DNA of 64,000 nucleotides from Acidobacteriaceae bacterium KBS 83. Its GTDB lineage: Bacteria; Acidobacteriota; Terriglobia; Terriglobales; Acidobacteriaceae. Each line of letters starts with the position of its first letter. The first letter of the stretch is position 1. The position numbers and the translations under genes are program-made. Positions 26,394 through 34,788 of the stretch are shown in pieces. The notes beneath the pieces were generated by a model. That model saw only the letters and a list, made by a program, of their open reading frames with translations. It was not told the origin of the DNA and searched no databases. Location: NCBI GenBank assembly GCA_000381585.1, contig KB906736.1, forward strand, positions 220,789-284,788, written 5' to 3'.

Positions 26394-27809
26394 TCAACCC
26401 TCCAGGCTGTAGACGACATTGACTGTGGTTTCCACCTCGACTGGGTCCCCGTTGAGGAGATAGGGGCGATAGCGCCAGGTGCGTACGGCTTTGATCGCGC
26501 TCTCGGCAAGCGATGGATCGGGGGTCTTCACGACGAGAAGATTTTCTATCGTCCCATCCTTTCCAATAATGGCAGTCAGCACGACCGCACCCTGTATCTT
26601 CTTCGCGCGGGCTTCCTGTGGATAGACCGGGTTATCGCCGGAGATCTTCTGGATCGCCATAACTCTCGACTCCACATGAATCTTTGCCCGCTTTCCGTTT
26701 GCGTTCGCCGCGGTCGTTGCGGAGACATCGGTACGCAGCGCGAGCGCCGATGCGCAGGTGGCAAGTGCGAGGGCGCAGCAGGCGGTGGCAACGACGATGC
26801 GACGGGCACCACTCATCTGCACAGGTTTACGGGTCAAGGTCATAATTCTCCTTTCAAAGGTGCGGCTGTCCGGATTGCCGCTTTTGGGGCTGAAGCTAAA
26901 GATTCCGATAGCGTGAAGCGCCGCGCCAGGCGGGCGCGTGAAGAGCATGGACGCGAGGCGCAGCAGCGATTGCGCATACTGCCTCCGTCCCGCGACGGCG
27001 TCTGCGGCAATGATGTTCGCCGCAATGGCATCACAGATGAGCTCGCGGCTCTCGGCCACGCGAGCGCGTGTTCGCCAGAGCAGCGGATGCCAGACGACCG
27101 GGAGCGAGACGAGACCGTAGAAGAGGTTCTTCGCGAAGTCGTAGCGGGCGACGTGGACGAGTTCGTGAGCGAGAACAGCATCTAGATCGTCGGGGGCGAT
27201 CTCTTCGAGGAATGCAGGCGGGAGGAGCAGCAGACCACGACGCAGCCTGATCGTGACCGGGCCGATGGCTCGCGGCGAGACGGCTATCTCCGGCGGCAGG
27301 GCGGGGATTCCGAGCCGACGGCGGTGCTTCGTCCAACGGAGCGCGGATTCGCCGGTAAGCGCGATGCGGGCGGCGCTGCGCGCGAGGGCGTGAGTCTCGA
27401 AGAGTCCCCAGGCGAGGCGGCCCGCGAAGTAAAGCACGGTGCACCCATAGGCAACGGCGATGCCGGTGACCAGCGCGGATGGAAGGTGAAGCAGATTGCC
27501 GTTGATCTCCCCGGGGCCGAGGAGCACACGAACACGGCCATTGCCGCTGCTTCCCTTCTGCCAGAACCACGGCGAGATCCAGAACGCAATCCGGGAGAGA
27601 AGAGTGGCGAACCGGAGATCGCAGGCGGGCAGCACTACCTCCAGCAGCAGCGCACCCACCCAAGCGCGATGCTCGGCGAGCGGAGTGGCGCGGCGGAGCA
27701 TACGGGCGGCGATCCAAGCGGCGGCGAAGACCAGCGGGATTTGCCACAGTGCATTGACCAGATAGGAGAGCAGCCACGAAAGCATGGGCGAAGAGTGGAG
27801 GGCGTTCAT
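26394..27809 (-). CDS. BlaR1-like M56 metallopeptidase with C-terminal TonB-like domain
   Basis: 471 residues. Four N-terminal transmembrane segments (about 9-35, 42-60, 100-130 and 325-350) surround the M56 zinc site HELVH at about residues 215-219, followed by ARYDFAKNLFYG. The C-terminal ~80 residues (NPVYPQEARAKKIQGAVVL, AIKAVRTWRYRPYLLNG) are a TonB-C-type domain in place of the penicillin-sensor domain of BlaR1. The family model is that a signal activates proteolysis, which inactivates the BlaI repressor. The gene starts inside the blaI stop (ATGA overlap at 27806-27809), so translation is coupled. An intrinsic terminator follows. The sensed signal is unlikely to be a beta-lactam. Confidence 0.85.
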   Translation of the reverse strand: MNALHSSPMLSWLLSYLVNALWQIPLVFAAAWIAARMLRRATPLAEHRAWVGALLLEVVLPACDLRFATLLSRIAFWISPWFWQKGSSGNGRVRVLLGPGEINGNLLHLPSALVTGIAVAYGCTVLYFAGRLAWGLFETHALARSAARIALTGESALRWTKHRRRLGIPALPPEIAVSPRAIGPVTIRLRRGLLLLPPAFLEEIAPDDLDAVLAHELVHVARYDFAKNLFYGLVSLPVVWHPLLWRTRARVAESRELICDAIAANIIAADAVAGRRQYAQSLLRLASMLFTRPPGAALHAIGIFSFSPKSGNPDSRTFERRIMTLTRKPVQMSGARRIVVATACCALALATCASALALRTDVSATTAANANGKRAKIHVESRVMAIQKISGDNPVYPQEARAKKIQGAVVLTAIIGKDGTIENLLVVKTPDPSLAESAIKAVRTWRYRPYLLNGDPVEVETTVNVVYSLEG

Positions 27810-28213
27810 GCGCTGCCGCCCTTCTCCGCGTCTTCTTCCTGCTGCAGACGCCGGGTGAGTTCCGCGATGCGCTTGGGGTCGATCTGGCGGGATTTGATGA
27901 GGCTCATCACCAGCTCGTCCGCGGAGCCACCAAACATACGATCGACGAGGTCGCGCACGGCGTGGCGCGATGCTTTGTCCTCGGTGACGGTCGCGCTGTA
28001 GACATAGGCGCGGCCGCGCAGTTTGCGCTTTAGCTTCCCCTTGCGCTCAAGGATGTTCAGCATTGTCTGCACGGTGGTGTAGGCGAGCTTCTGCGGCAGC
28101 GCTTTCTGCACATCGCCGACGCTCGAGGCGCTGCTGGTTTTAGTTGCGCCGAGCTTCCAGATGGCTTGCATGATCTGGAGTTCGAGGCGGGTGAGGGTTT
28201 CAGGTTCTCCCAT
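27806..28213 (-). CDS. BlaI/MecI-family repressor
   Basis: 135 residues. The winged helix is clear: LTRLELQIMQAIWKLGA, then LPQKLAYTTVQTMLNILERKG, KLKRKLRGRAYVYSA, and a C-terminal dimerisation helix region (DLVDRMFGGSADELVMSLI) typical of BlaI. It ends in a Glu-rich tail. The product should repress its own operon together with the overlapping peptidase gene. Two 14-bp dyads bracket the promoter just upstream (28224-28279). It is clearly paralogous to the repressor at 57596-58012; both have the motif YTTVQTMLN followed by LERKG. Confidence 0.9.
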   Translation of the reverse strand: MGEPETLTRLELQIMQAIWKLGATKTSSASSVGDVQKALPQKLAYTTVQTMLNILERKGKLKRKLRGRAYVYSATVTEDKASRHAVRDLVDRMFGGSADELVMSLIKSRQIDPKRIAELTRRLQQEEDAEKGGSA

Positions 28214-28223
28214 GGAGGCTGCT

Positions 28224-28279
28224 CCTAAGCAGTTAGGAAATTAGACTCAGGAAACAAGTTTGTCAACTAAAGAGTTAGG
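28224..28279 (-). promoter_or_regulatory. blaI promoter bracketed by two operator dyads
   Basis: On the minus strand TTGACA (28261-28266) and a weak TAATTT (28238-28243) are 17 bases apart. One dyad, CCTAAGCAGTTAGG (28224-28237, perfect 5-4-5), lies just after the -10 box. The second, at 28266-28279 (plus strand ACTAAAGAGTTAGG, one mismatch), touches the -35 box. The dyad centres are 42 bp apart. Binding by the adjacent BlaI is inferred. Confidence 0.65.
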
Positions 28280-28451
28280 AGATGTTAGCGAGGAACGCGA
28301 ACACGTTCCAAGGGCTTGTGAAAGCGAGATTTAGCAGATCAGAAAAAAGGTGGCTTAGTGCGATTCACCGACGAGTTGTCATCAGAATTTAATGCTGTCC
28401 CCTGTTGTCGAGGCGCTAGCATGGTTCGCCAACCGAGCGCATGGAGATGCC

Positions 28452-28790
28452 ATGACGACGACACCGGAAACTTCCTTTCACTATGAAGTCGATCACTCAG
28501 AAGACGAAACTAAGTGGAAAGTCACGACAGTCACATGCCACGGCAGGCTGGTGAGTGACAACGCAGAAGAGATCAGAGAACTGGTAAAGCGTCTGATCTC
28601 TGAAGGCGGCCACATCGTGATCGACTTTGCCGATCTGAAATACCTGGACAGCCTCGGTATTGGAACGTTGGTTGGCCTGAAGGTGTCTGCGATCAATAAG
28701 GGCTTTTGCAAGCTGGATTTCGTGAACCTGTCGTCTCGCATGCGTGAGTTGATGACCATCACTGGCCTGACGCAATTGTTCTCCCTGTAG
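28452..28790 (+). CDS. STAS-domain anti-sigma factor antagonist
   Basis: 112 residues from the ATG at 28452, which has GGAG 6 bases upstream; an in-frame ATG at 28392 adds 20 residues without a ribosome site. The fold reads as a STAS domain: VTCHGRLVSDNAEEIRELV, GGHIVIDFADLKYLDSLGIG, TLVGLKVSAINKG, then LSSRMRELMTITGLTQLF. The Ser in YLDSLG (about residue 67) is the usual site phosphorylated by an anti-sigma kinase. The role would be partner switching that frees a sigma factor or another target. No kinase, phosphatase or sigma gene is adjacent. It is convergent with the radical SAM gene. Confidence 0.85.
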   Translation: MTTTPETSFHYEVDHSEDETKWKVTTVTCHGRLVSDNAEEIRELVKRLISEGGHIVIDFADLKYLDSLGIGTLVGLKVSAINKGFCKLDFVNLSSRMRELMTITGLTQLFSL

Positions 28791-28807
28791 AGGGGGAACT
28801 TGATTCT

Positions 28808-30490
28808 TCAGGCGCGGGCGGCAAGCTTCAAGGCTGCGGCGACGGCGGGATCCGTGGTGGACCTGGCCTGCTTCTTTTCGAAGGCGAGGCTCTCCTGTTC
28901 GAGCTCGCGAGCGACTTCGCGCGAGTAGATGAGGAAGTGGTGCGCGGACAGGAAGACCATCGATCCCAGCCACAGCTTTGCCGGCTGGCGCGCGTATCGG
29001 CGCACGAGTTGATAGAGGAATTTCCAGTACTCGCGCTTGTAGGGCGAGCGCATGCCCTGTCGCCACATGGAGGACGCCAGCACGCGCAGGTTGTACACCA
29101 TGGGCAGCGGGGGCGGAACCTGCGTGGCCCGCGGCTGCCAGACTTCGAGTGAACGGAGCGCACGCGCGAAGAAGGGTTTGGCTTCGTAGAGGCCGGCGAG
29201 CAGGCTGCTAAGCCCGCGCAGCAGGACGGGCACGGGAAGCACGGTGTCGAAGTTGGGCGGGCTGAAGTTGGTAAGGGCTTCGCTGTCTTCGTGGAGGCGA
29301 CCTTCGCGCTTCATGCGGTCGTAGAGCGCGGTGGTGGGCGGCGCCTGGAGAACTCCCGCCATCGCCCAGGGGATGTTGGTGAGCTCGATGAACTCGCGCT
29401 GGCGCTCGAAGATGGTAGCGTCGTCGGAGTCGAAACCGACGATGAACCCGGCGAGCACCCAGAGGCCGGCCTCCTGAATGATGCGGACCTGCTTCACGTT
29501 GTCGCCGCTACGGAGGTTCTGGAATTTGCGTGATTCCTTCAGCGCTTCGGAGGAGGGCGTTTCAATGCCGATGAAGACGTACATGAAGTTGGCGGCGACC
29601 ATGGCCTTGAGCAGCTCAGGCTGGTCGGCGAGGTTGAGAGAGGCTTCGGTATAGAAGGAGAAGGGATGATTGTGTTGCGCCTGCCACTCGGCGAGTTCGC
29701 GGGAAAGGGCGAGCGCCTTGTGAAGATTGCCGATGAAGTTGTCGTCGACGATGAAGACTTCATTGCGCCAGCCGAGTGAGCGCAGAGTATCGAGCTCGGC
29801 GATGAGCTGCGCGGGCGTCTTGGCGCGGGGCTTGCGGCCGTAGATGGTGATGATGTCGCAGAACTCGCACTGGAAGGGGCAGCCGCGTGAGAACTGCACC
29901 GGCATAGAGGTGTACTTGTCGAGCCGCAGCAGGTCGAAGCGCGGGATGGGGCTCGCGGTCATGTCGGGCTTTTCGACGACGCGATAGAGGCGCTGCGCGG
30001 TTCCCTGCTCGAGTGCGCTGGCGATGGCGGGAAAGGCTTCTTCGGCTTCCCCGACGATGACGTGATCCGAGAACTCAAGGACGCCTTCGGGATCGGTACT
30101 GGCCCAGGGACCACCGACGAAGGTGCGACGGCCGAGGGCTCTGGCGCGAATGAGGATGTCACGGGCGTGAAAGCGCTGCGCGTGCATGGCGCTGATCATG
30201 ATCAGATCGGCGGCAAGAAGATCTTCGTCGCGAATCTCCTCGAAGCACTGGTCCATGAGGCGGATCTTCCACGAAGACGGGCAGAGTGCGGCGACGGTGA
30301 TGAGGCCAAGGGGCGGCGTCATGGCGGCCTCGGGAAGCATCTCGAGCACGCCTTCGAATCCCCAGAAGGAGGACGGGAAGCGCGGCCAGATCATGAGGAC
30401 GTTGATGTTCCGGCCGAGTGGTGGGAGTGGGGCGTCAGCGGGGGCGAGGACCGGGTTCGGGGGCAGTGTTGCGGACAGTTGCTCGTGCAT
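28808..30490 (-). CDS. B12-binding radical SAM protein (DUF4070 type, HpnP-like)
   Basis: 560 residues. An N-terminal cobalamin-binding Rossmann region (about 28-170; NINVLMIWPRFPSSFWGF, PPLGLITVAALCP, FVGGPWAS, HVIVGEAEEAF) precedes the radical SAM core (about 190-420) with its cluster motif CPFQCEFC at about 204-211. Further motifs are VFIVDDNFIGN, FYTEASLNLAD, FIGIETPS and LAGFIVGFDSDD. The C-terminal ~130 residues match the DUF4070 extension. This arrangement is that of hopanoid C-2 methylase HpnP and close relatives, which methylate an unactivated carbon using SAM and methylcobalamin. No hopanoid genes are nearby, so the substrate is open. It stands alone on the minus strand. Confidence 0.75.
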   Translation of the reverse strand: MHEQLSATLPPNPVLAPADAPLPPLGRNINVLMIWPRFPSSFWGFEGVLEMLPEAAMTPPLGLITVAALCPSSWKIRLMDQCFEEIRDEDLLAADLIMISAMHAQRFHARDILIRARALGRRTFVGGPWASTDPEGVLEFSDHVIVGEAEEAFPAIASALEQGTAQRLYRVVEKPDMTASPIPRFDLLRLDKYTSMPVQFSRGCPFQCEFCDIITIYGRKPRAKTPAQLIAELDTLRSLGWRNEVFIVDDNFIGNLHKALALSRELAEWQAQHNHPFSFYTEASLNLADQPELLKAMVAANFMYVFIGIETPSSEALKESRKFQNLRSGDNVKQVRIIQEAGLWVLAGFIVGFDSDDATIFERQREFIELTNIPWAMAGVLQAPPTTALYDRMKREGRLHEDSEALTNFSPPNFDTVLPVPVLLRGLSSLLAGLYEAKPFFARALRSLEVWQPRATQVPPPLPMVYNLRVLASSMWRQGMRSPYKREYWKFLYQLVRRYARQPAKLWLGSMVFLSAHHFLIYSREVARELEQESLAFEKKQARSTTDPAVAAALKLAARA

Positions 30491-30617
30491 GCGTAGTTCT
30501 CCGAACGAGCGGATAGTAGCTGTCTGATGACTGGAGAAAGCCCGCCGATTCAGATGCCACTATAGTCCCGGTTGTCCAGCGGACGAATGACATTCGGGAG
30601 AAATCGGGTTGGATGAG

Positions 30618-32150
30618 CTAATCTGCCGTAGTTTCGGGGCTGACGACGTCGCGGTCCGTGAGCTCGGTAATAGCGGCGAGTTGCTCGGCGTGCTCCATGC
30701 GGATAGCGCCGCGGGTGAAGCGCCAGCTCCAATTGTCACCGGTAGCGGCGGGGGTGTTCATGCGGGCTTCGGAGCCGAGGGAGAGGATGTCCTGTAGGGG
30801 AAAGATGCAGGTGTCGGCGACAGACTCGGCGGCGGCGCGGATGAGAGGCCAGACGACGGGCTGGTGGCCGTGGGTGCCGGTGTAGATGCGAACGGCGGCG
30901 CGCTCGCGCGGGTTTGCTCCGGTGGCCCACCAGCCGGCAGTGGTGTCGTTGTCGTGGGTGCCGGTGTAGACGACGGTGTTCGGTTCGTAGCGGTGCGGGA
31001 GGTAGTTGTGGGCGCCGCGGTTGCCAAAGCCGAACTGAAGAATACGCATGCCGGGCATGCCGAACTGGAGGCGGAGCTGATCGACTTCCGGCGTGATGAG
31101 GCCGAGGTCTTCAGCGATGAAAGGGATGGGGCCGAGGGCTTCGGCAAGGCGCGTGAAGAGCTGCGCCCCCGGACACTTAACCCATTCGCCATGGATGGCG
31201 GTTTCTTCTTCGGCGGGGATGGCCCAGTAGGCCTCGAAGCCGCGGAAGTGGTCGAGGCGGATGATGTCGTACATGGCGTGGGCGCGGCGGATGCGATCGA
31301 CCCACCAGTCGCAGTTGCGCTTGAGGAGCACGTCCCAGCGGTAGAGGGGGTTGCCCCAGCGCTGACCAGTCTCGCTGAAGTAGTCGGGGGGCACGCCTGA
31401 GACGCGGATGGGCGAGAGGTCTTCGCGGAGCTCGAAGATGTCGGGATGAGTCCAGACGTCTGAGCTGTCGTAGGAGACAAAGATGGCGACGTCGCCAACG
31501 AAGCGAATGCTGCGCTCGAGTGAATAGCGGCGGAGGGCCTGCCATTGCCGGTCGAAGGCGAACTGGATGACGCGTTCGACTTCAAGCTGGGAGGCGAGGT
31601 CGGAGCGGAGTTTAGCGAGAGCTTCGGGACGTCGGTGGGCGATCTCGGCGGGCCAGGTGTTCCAGGCGGCCGAGGCGTACTGGCGGCGCAGAACGTTGAA
31701 GAGGACGAAGTCTTCGAGCCAGTCGCCGTTTTCGCCGCGGTACTTCTCGAAGGCGTGCCATTGGGCGGGCGCGTGCTTCGAGAGGAAGCGGGCGGCGGCC
31801 TGCTCCAGCAGCGGCATCTTGGCGGCGCTGACGTCTTCGAAGTGGACGCGAGCTGGATCTGTGCCGGTTGCGGTGACGTATCCGTGAAGTTCGTCGGCCG
31901 TAAGCCAGCCCCATTCGACAAGGACTTCGAGTGAGATGAGCAGCGGGTTGCCGGCGAAGGCGGAGATAGAGGAATAAGGCGAGGAGCCGTAACCGACGGG
32001 ATTGAGCGGGAGCACCTGCCAGAGTCGCTGTTTGGCGGCGGCGAGGAAGTCGGCGAAGGCGAAGGCGGCGGGACCGAATTCGCCGATGCCGCCCGCGGAG
32101 TCTAAAGACGAGATGTGGAGGAGAAGGCCGGAGGAGCGATCGAGAGCCAT
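30618..32150 (-). CDS. malQ: 4-alpha-glucanotransferase (amylomaltase, GH77)
   Basis: 510 residues, the usual size for bacterial amylomaltase. It moves alpha-1,4-glucan segments between malto-oligosaccharides in the cytosol. The N-terminus (RSSGLLLHISSLDSAGGIGE, then QVLPLNPVGYGSSPYSSIS) is diagnostic. Catalytic motifs are RLDHFRGFEAYW with the nucleophile Asp (about 297), PFIAEDLG (about 344) with the acid Glu, and VYTGTHDNDTT (about 395) with the stabilising Asp. It stands alone on the minus strand. It may feed malto-oligosaccharides to TreY, encoded 7 kb away, but the two genes are not linked in an operon. Confidence 0.92.
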   Translation of the reverse strand: MALDRSSGLLLHISSLDSAGGIGEFGPAAFAFADFLAAAKQRLWQVLPLNPVGYGSSPYSSISAFAGNPLLISLEVLVEWGWLTADELHGYVTATGTDPARVHFEDVSAAKMPLLEQAAARFLSKHAPAQWHAFEKYRGENGDWLEDFVLFNVLRRQYASAAWNTWPAEIAHRRPEALAKLRSDLASQLEVERVIQFAFDRQWQALRRYSLERSIRFVGDVAIFVSYDSSDVWTHPDIFELREDLSPIRVSGVPPDYFSETGQRWGNPLYRWDVLLKRNCDWWVDRIRRAHAMYDIIRLDHFRGFEAYWAIPAEEETAIHGEWVKCPGAQLFTRLAEALGPIPFIAEDLGLITPEVDQLRLQFGMPGMRILQFGFGNRGAHNYLPHRYEPNTVVYTGTHDNDTTAGWWATGANPRERAAVRIYTGTHGHQPVVWPLIRAAAESVADTCIFPLQDILSLGSEARMNTPAATGDNWSWRFTRGAIRMEHAEQLAAITELTDRDVVSPETTAD

Positions 32151-32366
32151 TCGGGGACTAGCCGTCCAGGCGGTCGCGCCTTCGGCGCGCTGTTGGGGCG
32201 GCTCCCTTTGGTCGCCGCCGTTCAGTGTGTGGCTTGCTCAGGCAGACTGCAGGTCCTTCGCTTCGCTCAGGATGACGGAGAGTTTCAAGACGACGGTTCT
32301 ATCTTCACGATTTTGCCCCGCTCAGAATGACAATGCTGTTTAGGATGCGGGGGCGTCCCGGGACGT
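32151..32366. other. Intergenic stretch with hairpins and a degenerate repeat
   Basis: Between the malQ start and the parvulin stop. It holds a GCGCC-TTC-GGCGC hairpin (about 32185-32200). It also holds two related boxes, CTTCGCTCAGGATGACGG (about 32260-32279) and CCGCTCAGAATGACAA (about 32318-32333), that look like decayed copies of one intergenic repeat. The first hairpin could also serve as a terminator for the minus-strand isomerase region or be part of the malQ leader. Confidence 0.4.
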
Positions 32367-34343
32367 TCATCCCGGGATCATGGGTGACTGCTGCGCCTTC
32401 TTGTTCATGCGGACGCGGCCGGACTTTTCGAACTCCTGCGTGATGTTGGTGACGTAAACCGCGAAGACCTCCTCGCGGCGCTGGCCGGCCATCTGCTCAC
32501 GTGCCTGCGGAAGATTCTTCGCGATCTGAGCTGCATCCGGCTCCTGCTTACCGGTGAGCTTGATGACGATGCCGTTGCGGCCGGTGTTGATGGCGTTGGA
32601 GACCTGACCGTCGTTGAGGTTGAAGACCTGCGGGGCCATCTGACCGAGCTGGCCGAGATCGGGAATCTGGCCGTCACGACCGACGAAGTCCTGAGTCTTC
32701 ACGGTGGCGCCAACGGATTTCGCTGCAGCCGCGAGATTGCCTGTCTGCTTGACCTGAGCGGCGAGAGCATTGGTCTTCGCGGCGAGCAACTGCGGCAGCT
32801 GCTGATCGCGGAAATCGTCGACCAGATGTGATTTGTATTCGTCGAAGGTGGGGGCGTGAGCAGCGTGGATATCCGCGACCTGGAAGACGGCATAGCCTTC
32901 GCCGGTAGAGGCGACGGCAGGCGGACCGTCCTTCTTCGCGGTGAACGCATCGGTCATCAGCTTGGAACTGTCGGCGAGCCCGGGAGCGATGGCGCCCTGC
33001 GCGAGGTAGTCAGTGGTGACGACCTGCAAATGATGCGCCGCGGCCGTCTTCGCGAGGCTGGTCTTTTGTGCTTCGGTGGCGAGTGACGCGGCGAATGCCT
33101 GCGCGGCCTGCGCTTCCTTATCGCGCACCATGGTGGCGAGGATGACGCCGCGCACCTCGTCAAAGGACTTGGTGTGCGCGGTCTGCTTTTCTTCGGTCTG
33201 AATGACGTGATAGCCGAACTGCGTCTTGACCGGGTCAGAGATCTGACCGGGGTTCAACGAGAAGGCGGCCTTGTCGAACTCGGGAACGGTGACGCCGTGC
33301 TGCAACATGCCAAGTTCGCCGCCGCTGTTCTTCGAGCCGGGATCGTCGGAGTACTTCTTGGCGAGAGCCGTCCAGTCACCGCCGGCACGAAGCTGCTTGA
33401 GCACATCTTCCGCCTTCGCCTTCGCGGCAGCATCGGTCTTTGCATCCGCGCCCTTGGGCACAGAGATGAGGATGTGGCGAACCTTGACCTGGTCGGCGAC
33501 CTGGTAGTCCTTGAGGTGCTGCTGGTAGTACTGCCGCGCCTGCTGATCCGTGATCTGCGGTGTACCACCGGGCACCTGGTCGGGCGTGAATGCGATGTAG
33601 CTGATCTTGCGCGCTTCCGGTATGGCTTCCTTATAGCGGGCGGCATTCTGCTTGAAGAACTTCTGGAGATCAGCGTCCGATGGATTGATCTGCTTGCGCA
33701 GGTCCTCGCCGTTCAGCACGGCGTAATCGAATTTGACCTTGGTGTTGTCGCGGCGGTAGTTCTCGGTTGCGTCCTTGTCTGAGACGAAGACGCCGCCGGT
33801 GATGAGCGCCTCGAGACGAGTGATCTCCAGCTCAGTGCCGATCTGCTTTTCAAAGTTGGCGGTGGACATGTGTAACTGCTGGTCGACGAAGTCGGCGTAG
33901 CGGTCCTGGCCGATGAACTGGCCCTTGGGGAAGAAGTAGATTGCCCAAGGCCCGTCCCGCAGCTCGTGACGGATGTCGTTTGCGGTGACCTTGAGTCCCA
34001 GTTTGTCTGCCTGCTCAAGAAGGATCTCGCGCTGGATGAGCGCCTGAGCGGCCTGCGGCATGAGAAACGGGACGGCTTGCTCGGGATAGTGGCGCTGCTG
34101 CGCGATACGACCGGCGACCTGCGTAACTTCCTGATTGGTGATGTCGCGCGCGCTGCCGAACGCGAAGTAGCGGCCGAGCAGTCCAGCGGGCCGGACAGAG
34201 GCGTAGACGTTGGAAGCGGTGCTGGCCTGATCAGAAAGGATGCCGGGCACCAGGGTGACGACCATGGTGACGCAGGCGATACCGATGATGAGCCAGAAGA
34301 CGACCTTGATGGCTTTGGAGTCTTTTTGCAGGAAGCGAATCAT
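32367..34343 (-). CDS. Membrane-anchored parvulin-type peptidyl-prolyl isomerase (PpiD/SurA-like)
   Basis: 658 residues. A short cytosolic N-terminus and one transmembrane helix (about 13-33; VVFWLIIGIACVTMVVTLVP) are followed by a SurA_N/PpiD-like chaperone region (about 60-280; ITNQEVTQVAGRIAQQRHYP, ALIQREILLEQADKLGLKV). A PpiC rotamase domain follows at about 285-380 (VKVRHILISVPKG, DDPGSKNSGGELGML, FGYHVIQTEEKQ), then a second, isomerase-free helical part to the C-terminus. This is the PpiD layout: a periplasmic foldase next to the Sec translocon. Start at the ATG 34343. It stands alone on the minus strand. Confidence 0.88.
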   Translation of the reverse strand: MIRFLQKDSKAIKVVFWLIIGIACVTMVVTLVPGILSDQASTASNVYASVRPAGLLGRYFAFGSARDITNQEVTQVAGRIAQQRHYPEQAVPFLMPQAAQALIQREILLEQADKLGLKVTANDIRHELRDGPWAIYFFPKGQFIGQDRYADFVDQQLHMSTANFEKQIGTELEITRLEALITGGVFVSDKDATENYRRDNTKVKFDYAVLNGEDLRKQINPSDADLQKFFKQNAARYKEAIPEARKISYIAFTPDQVPGGTPQITDQQARQYYQQHLKDYQVADQVKVRHILISVPKGADAKTDAAAKAKAEDVLKQLRAGGDWTALAKKYSDDPGSKNSGGELGMLQHGVTVPEFDKAAFSLNPGQISDPVKTQFGYHVIQTEEKQTAHTKSFDEVRGVILATMVRDKEAQAAQAFAASLATEAQKTSLAKTAAAHHLQVVTTDYLAQGAIAPGLADSSKLMTDAFTAKKDGPPAVASTGEGYAVFQVADIHAAHAPTFDEYKSHLVDDFRDQQLPQLLAAKTNALAAQVKQTGNLAAAAKSVGATVKTQDFVGRDGQIPDLGQLGQMAPQVFNLNDGQVSNAINTGRNGIVIKLTGKQEPDAAQIAKNLPQAREQMAGQRREEVFAVYVTNITQEFEKSGRVRMNKKAQQSPMIPG

Positions 34344-34788
34344 GAAGCTATGACGACCTTTAGAGGAGAGACAGTCTCAGGCGCGGCGGAAGAGGTCACG
34401 TGTTGTGCGAATGATCGTGAACTGAGAGCGCCGGCCTGGTGAGAATTTGTTTCGATTATAGGAGACCCGGGGTCTTTTGAGAAAGACGCCCGCCCCAGCG
34501 ACGCCACGCCGAGATGCCCGACCGACCGGATGGCTGAATCACCCTCGTTAAATGGCATATCCGCCATCTTGTGAGTAGGTCCTCAAGCGAACTACTCTGC
34601 GTTCACATTCGAAGTTTTTTGAAGAGACCCCTCAGAGGTCTCACCCTTCCCGGCCCTGTCAGCTCGACAGCATCTAGTCCCGTTCGCGCCTCGATAAGGA
34701 GCTATCGAGCATTCGCAGCCGTGCGCCTGCTTCGTGGAGACGATGGGCGCTCAACCGAAGTCTGTTGTCCGAGAAAGGAAGCACACCG
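34344..34788. other. Gene-free stretch between divergent genes
   Basis: About 440 bases upstream of both the isomerase (minus) and the small secreted protein (plus). A stem GAGACC/GGTCTC with a 7-base loop sits at 34624-34642. Short frames here lack ribosome sites. Both promoters should be in this stretch; no strong sigma-70 pair stands out. Confidence 0.4.

Noticed and set aside
26394-28213. Beta-lactam resistance locus
   Set aside because: The BlaI/BlaR1-type pair has no beta-lactamase gene nearby and the sensor lacks a penicillin-binding domain.
30758-31921. Minus-strand 387-codon frame rich in Ser/Pro/Thr
   Set aside because: It is a shifted frame of malQ; its composition is typical of an out-of-frame reading of GC-rich coding DNA.
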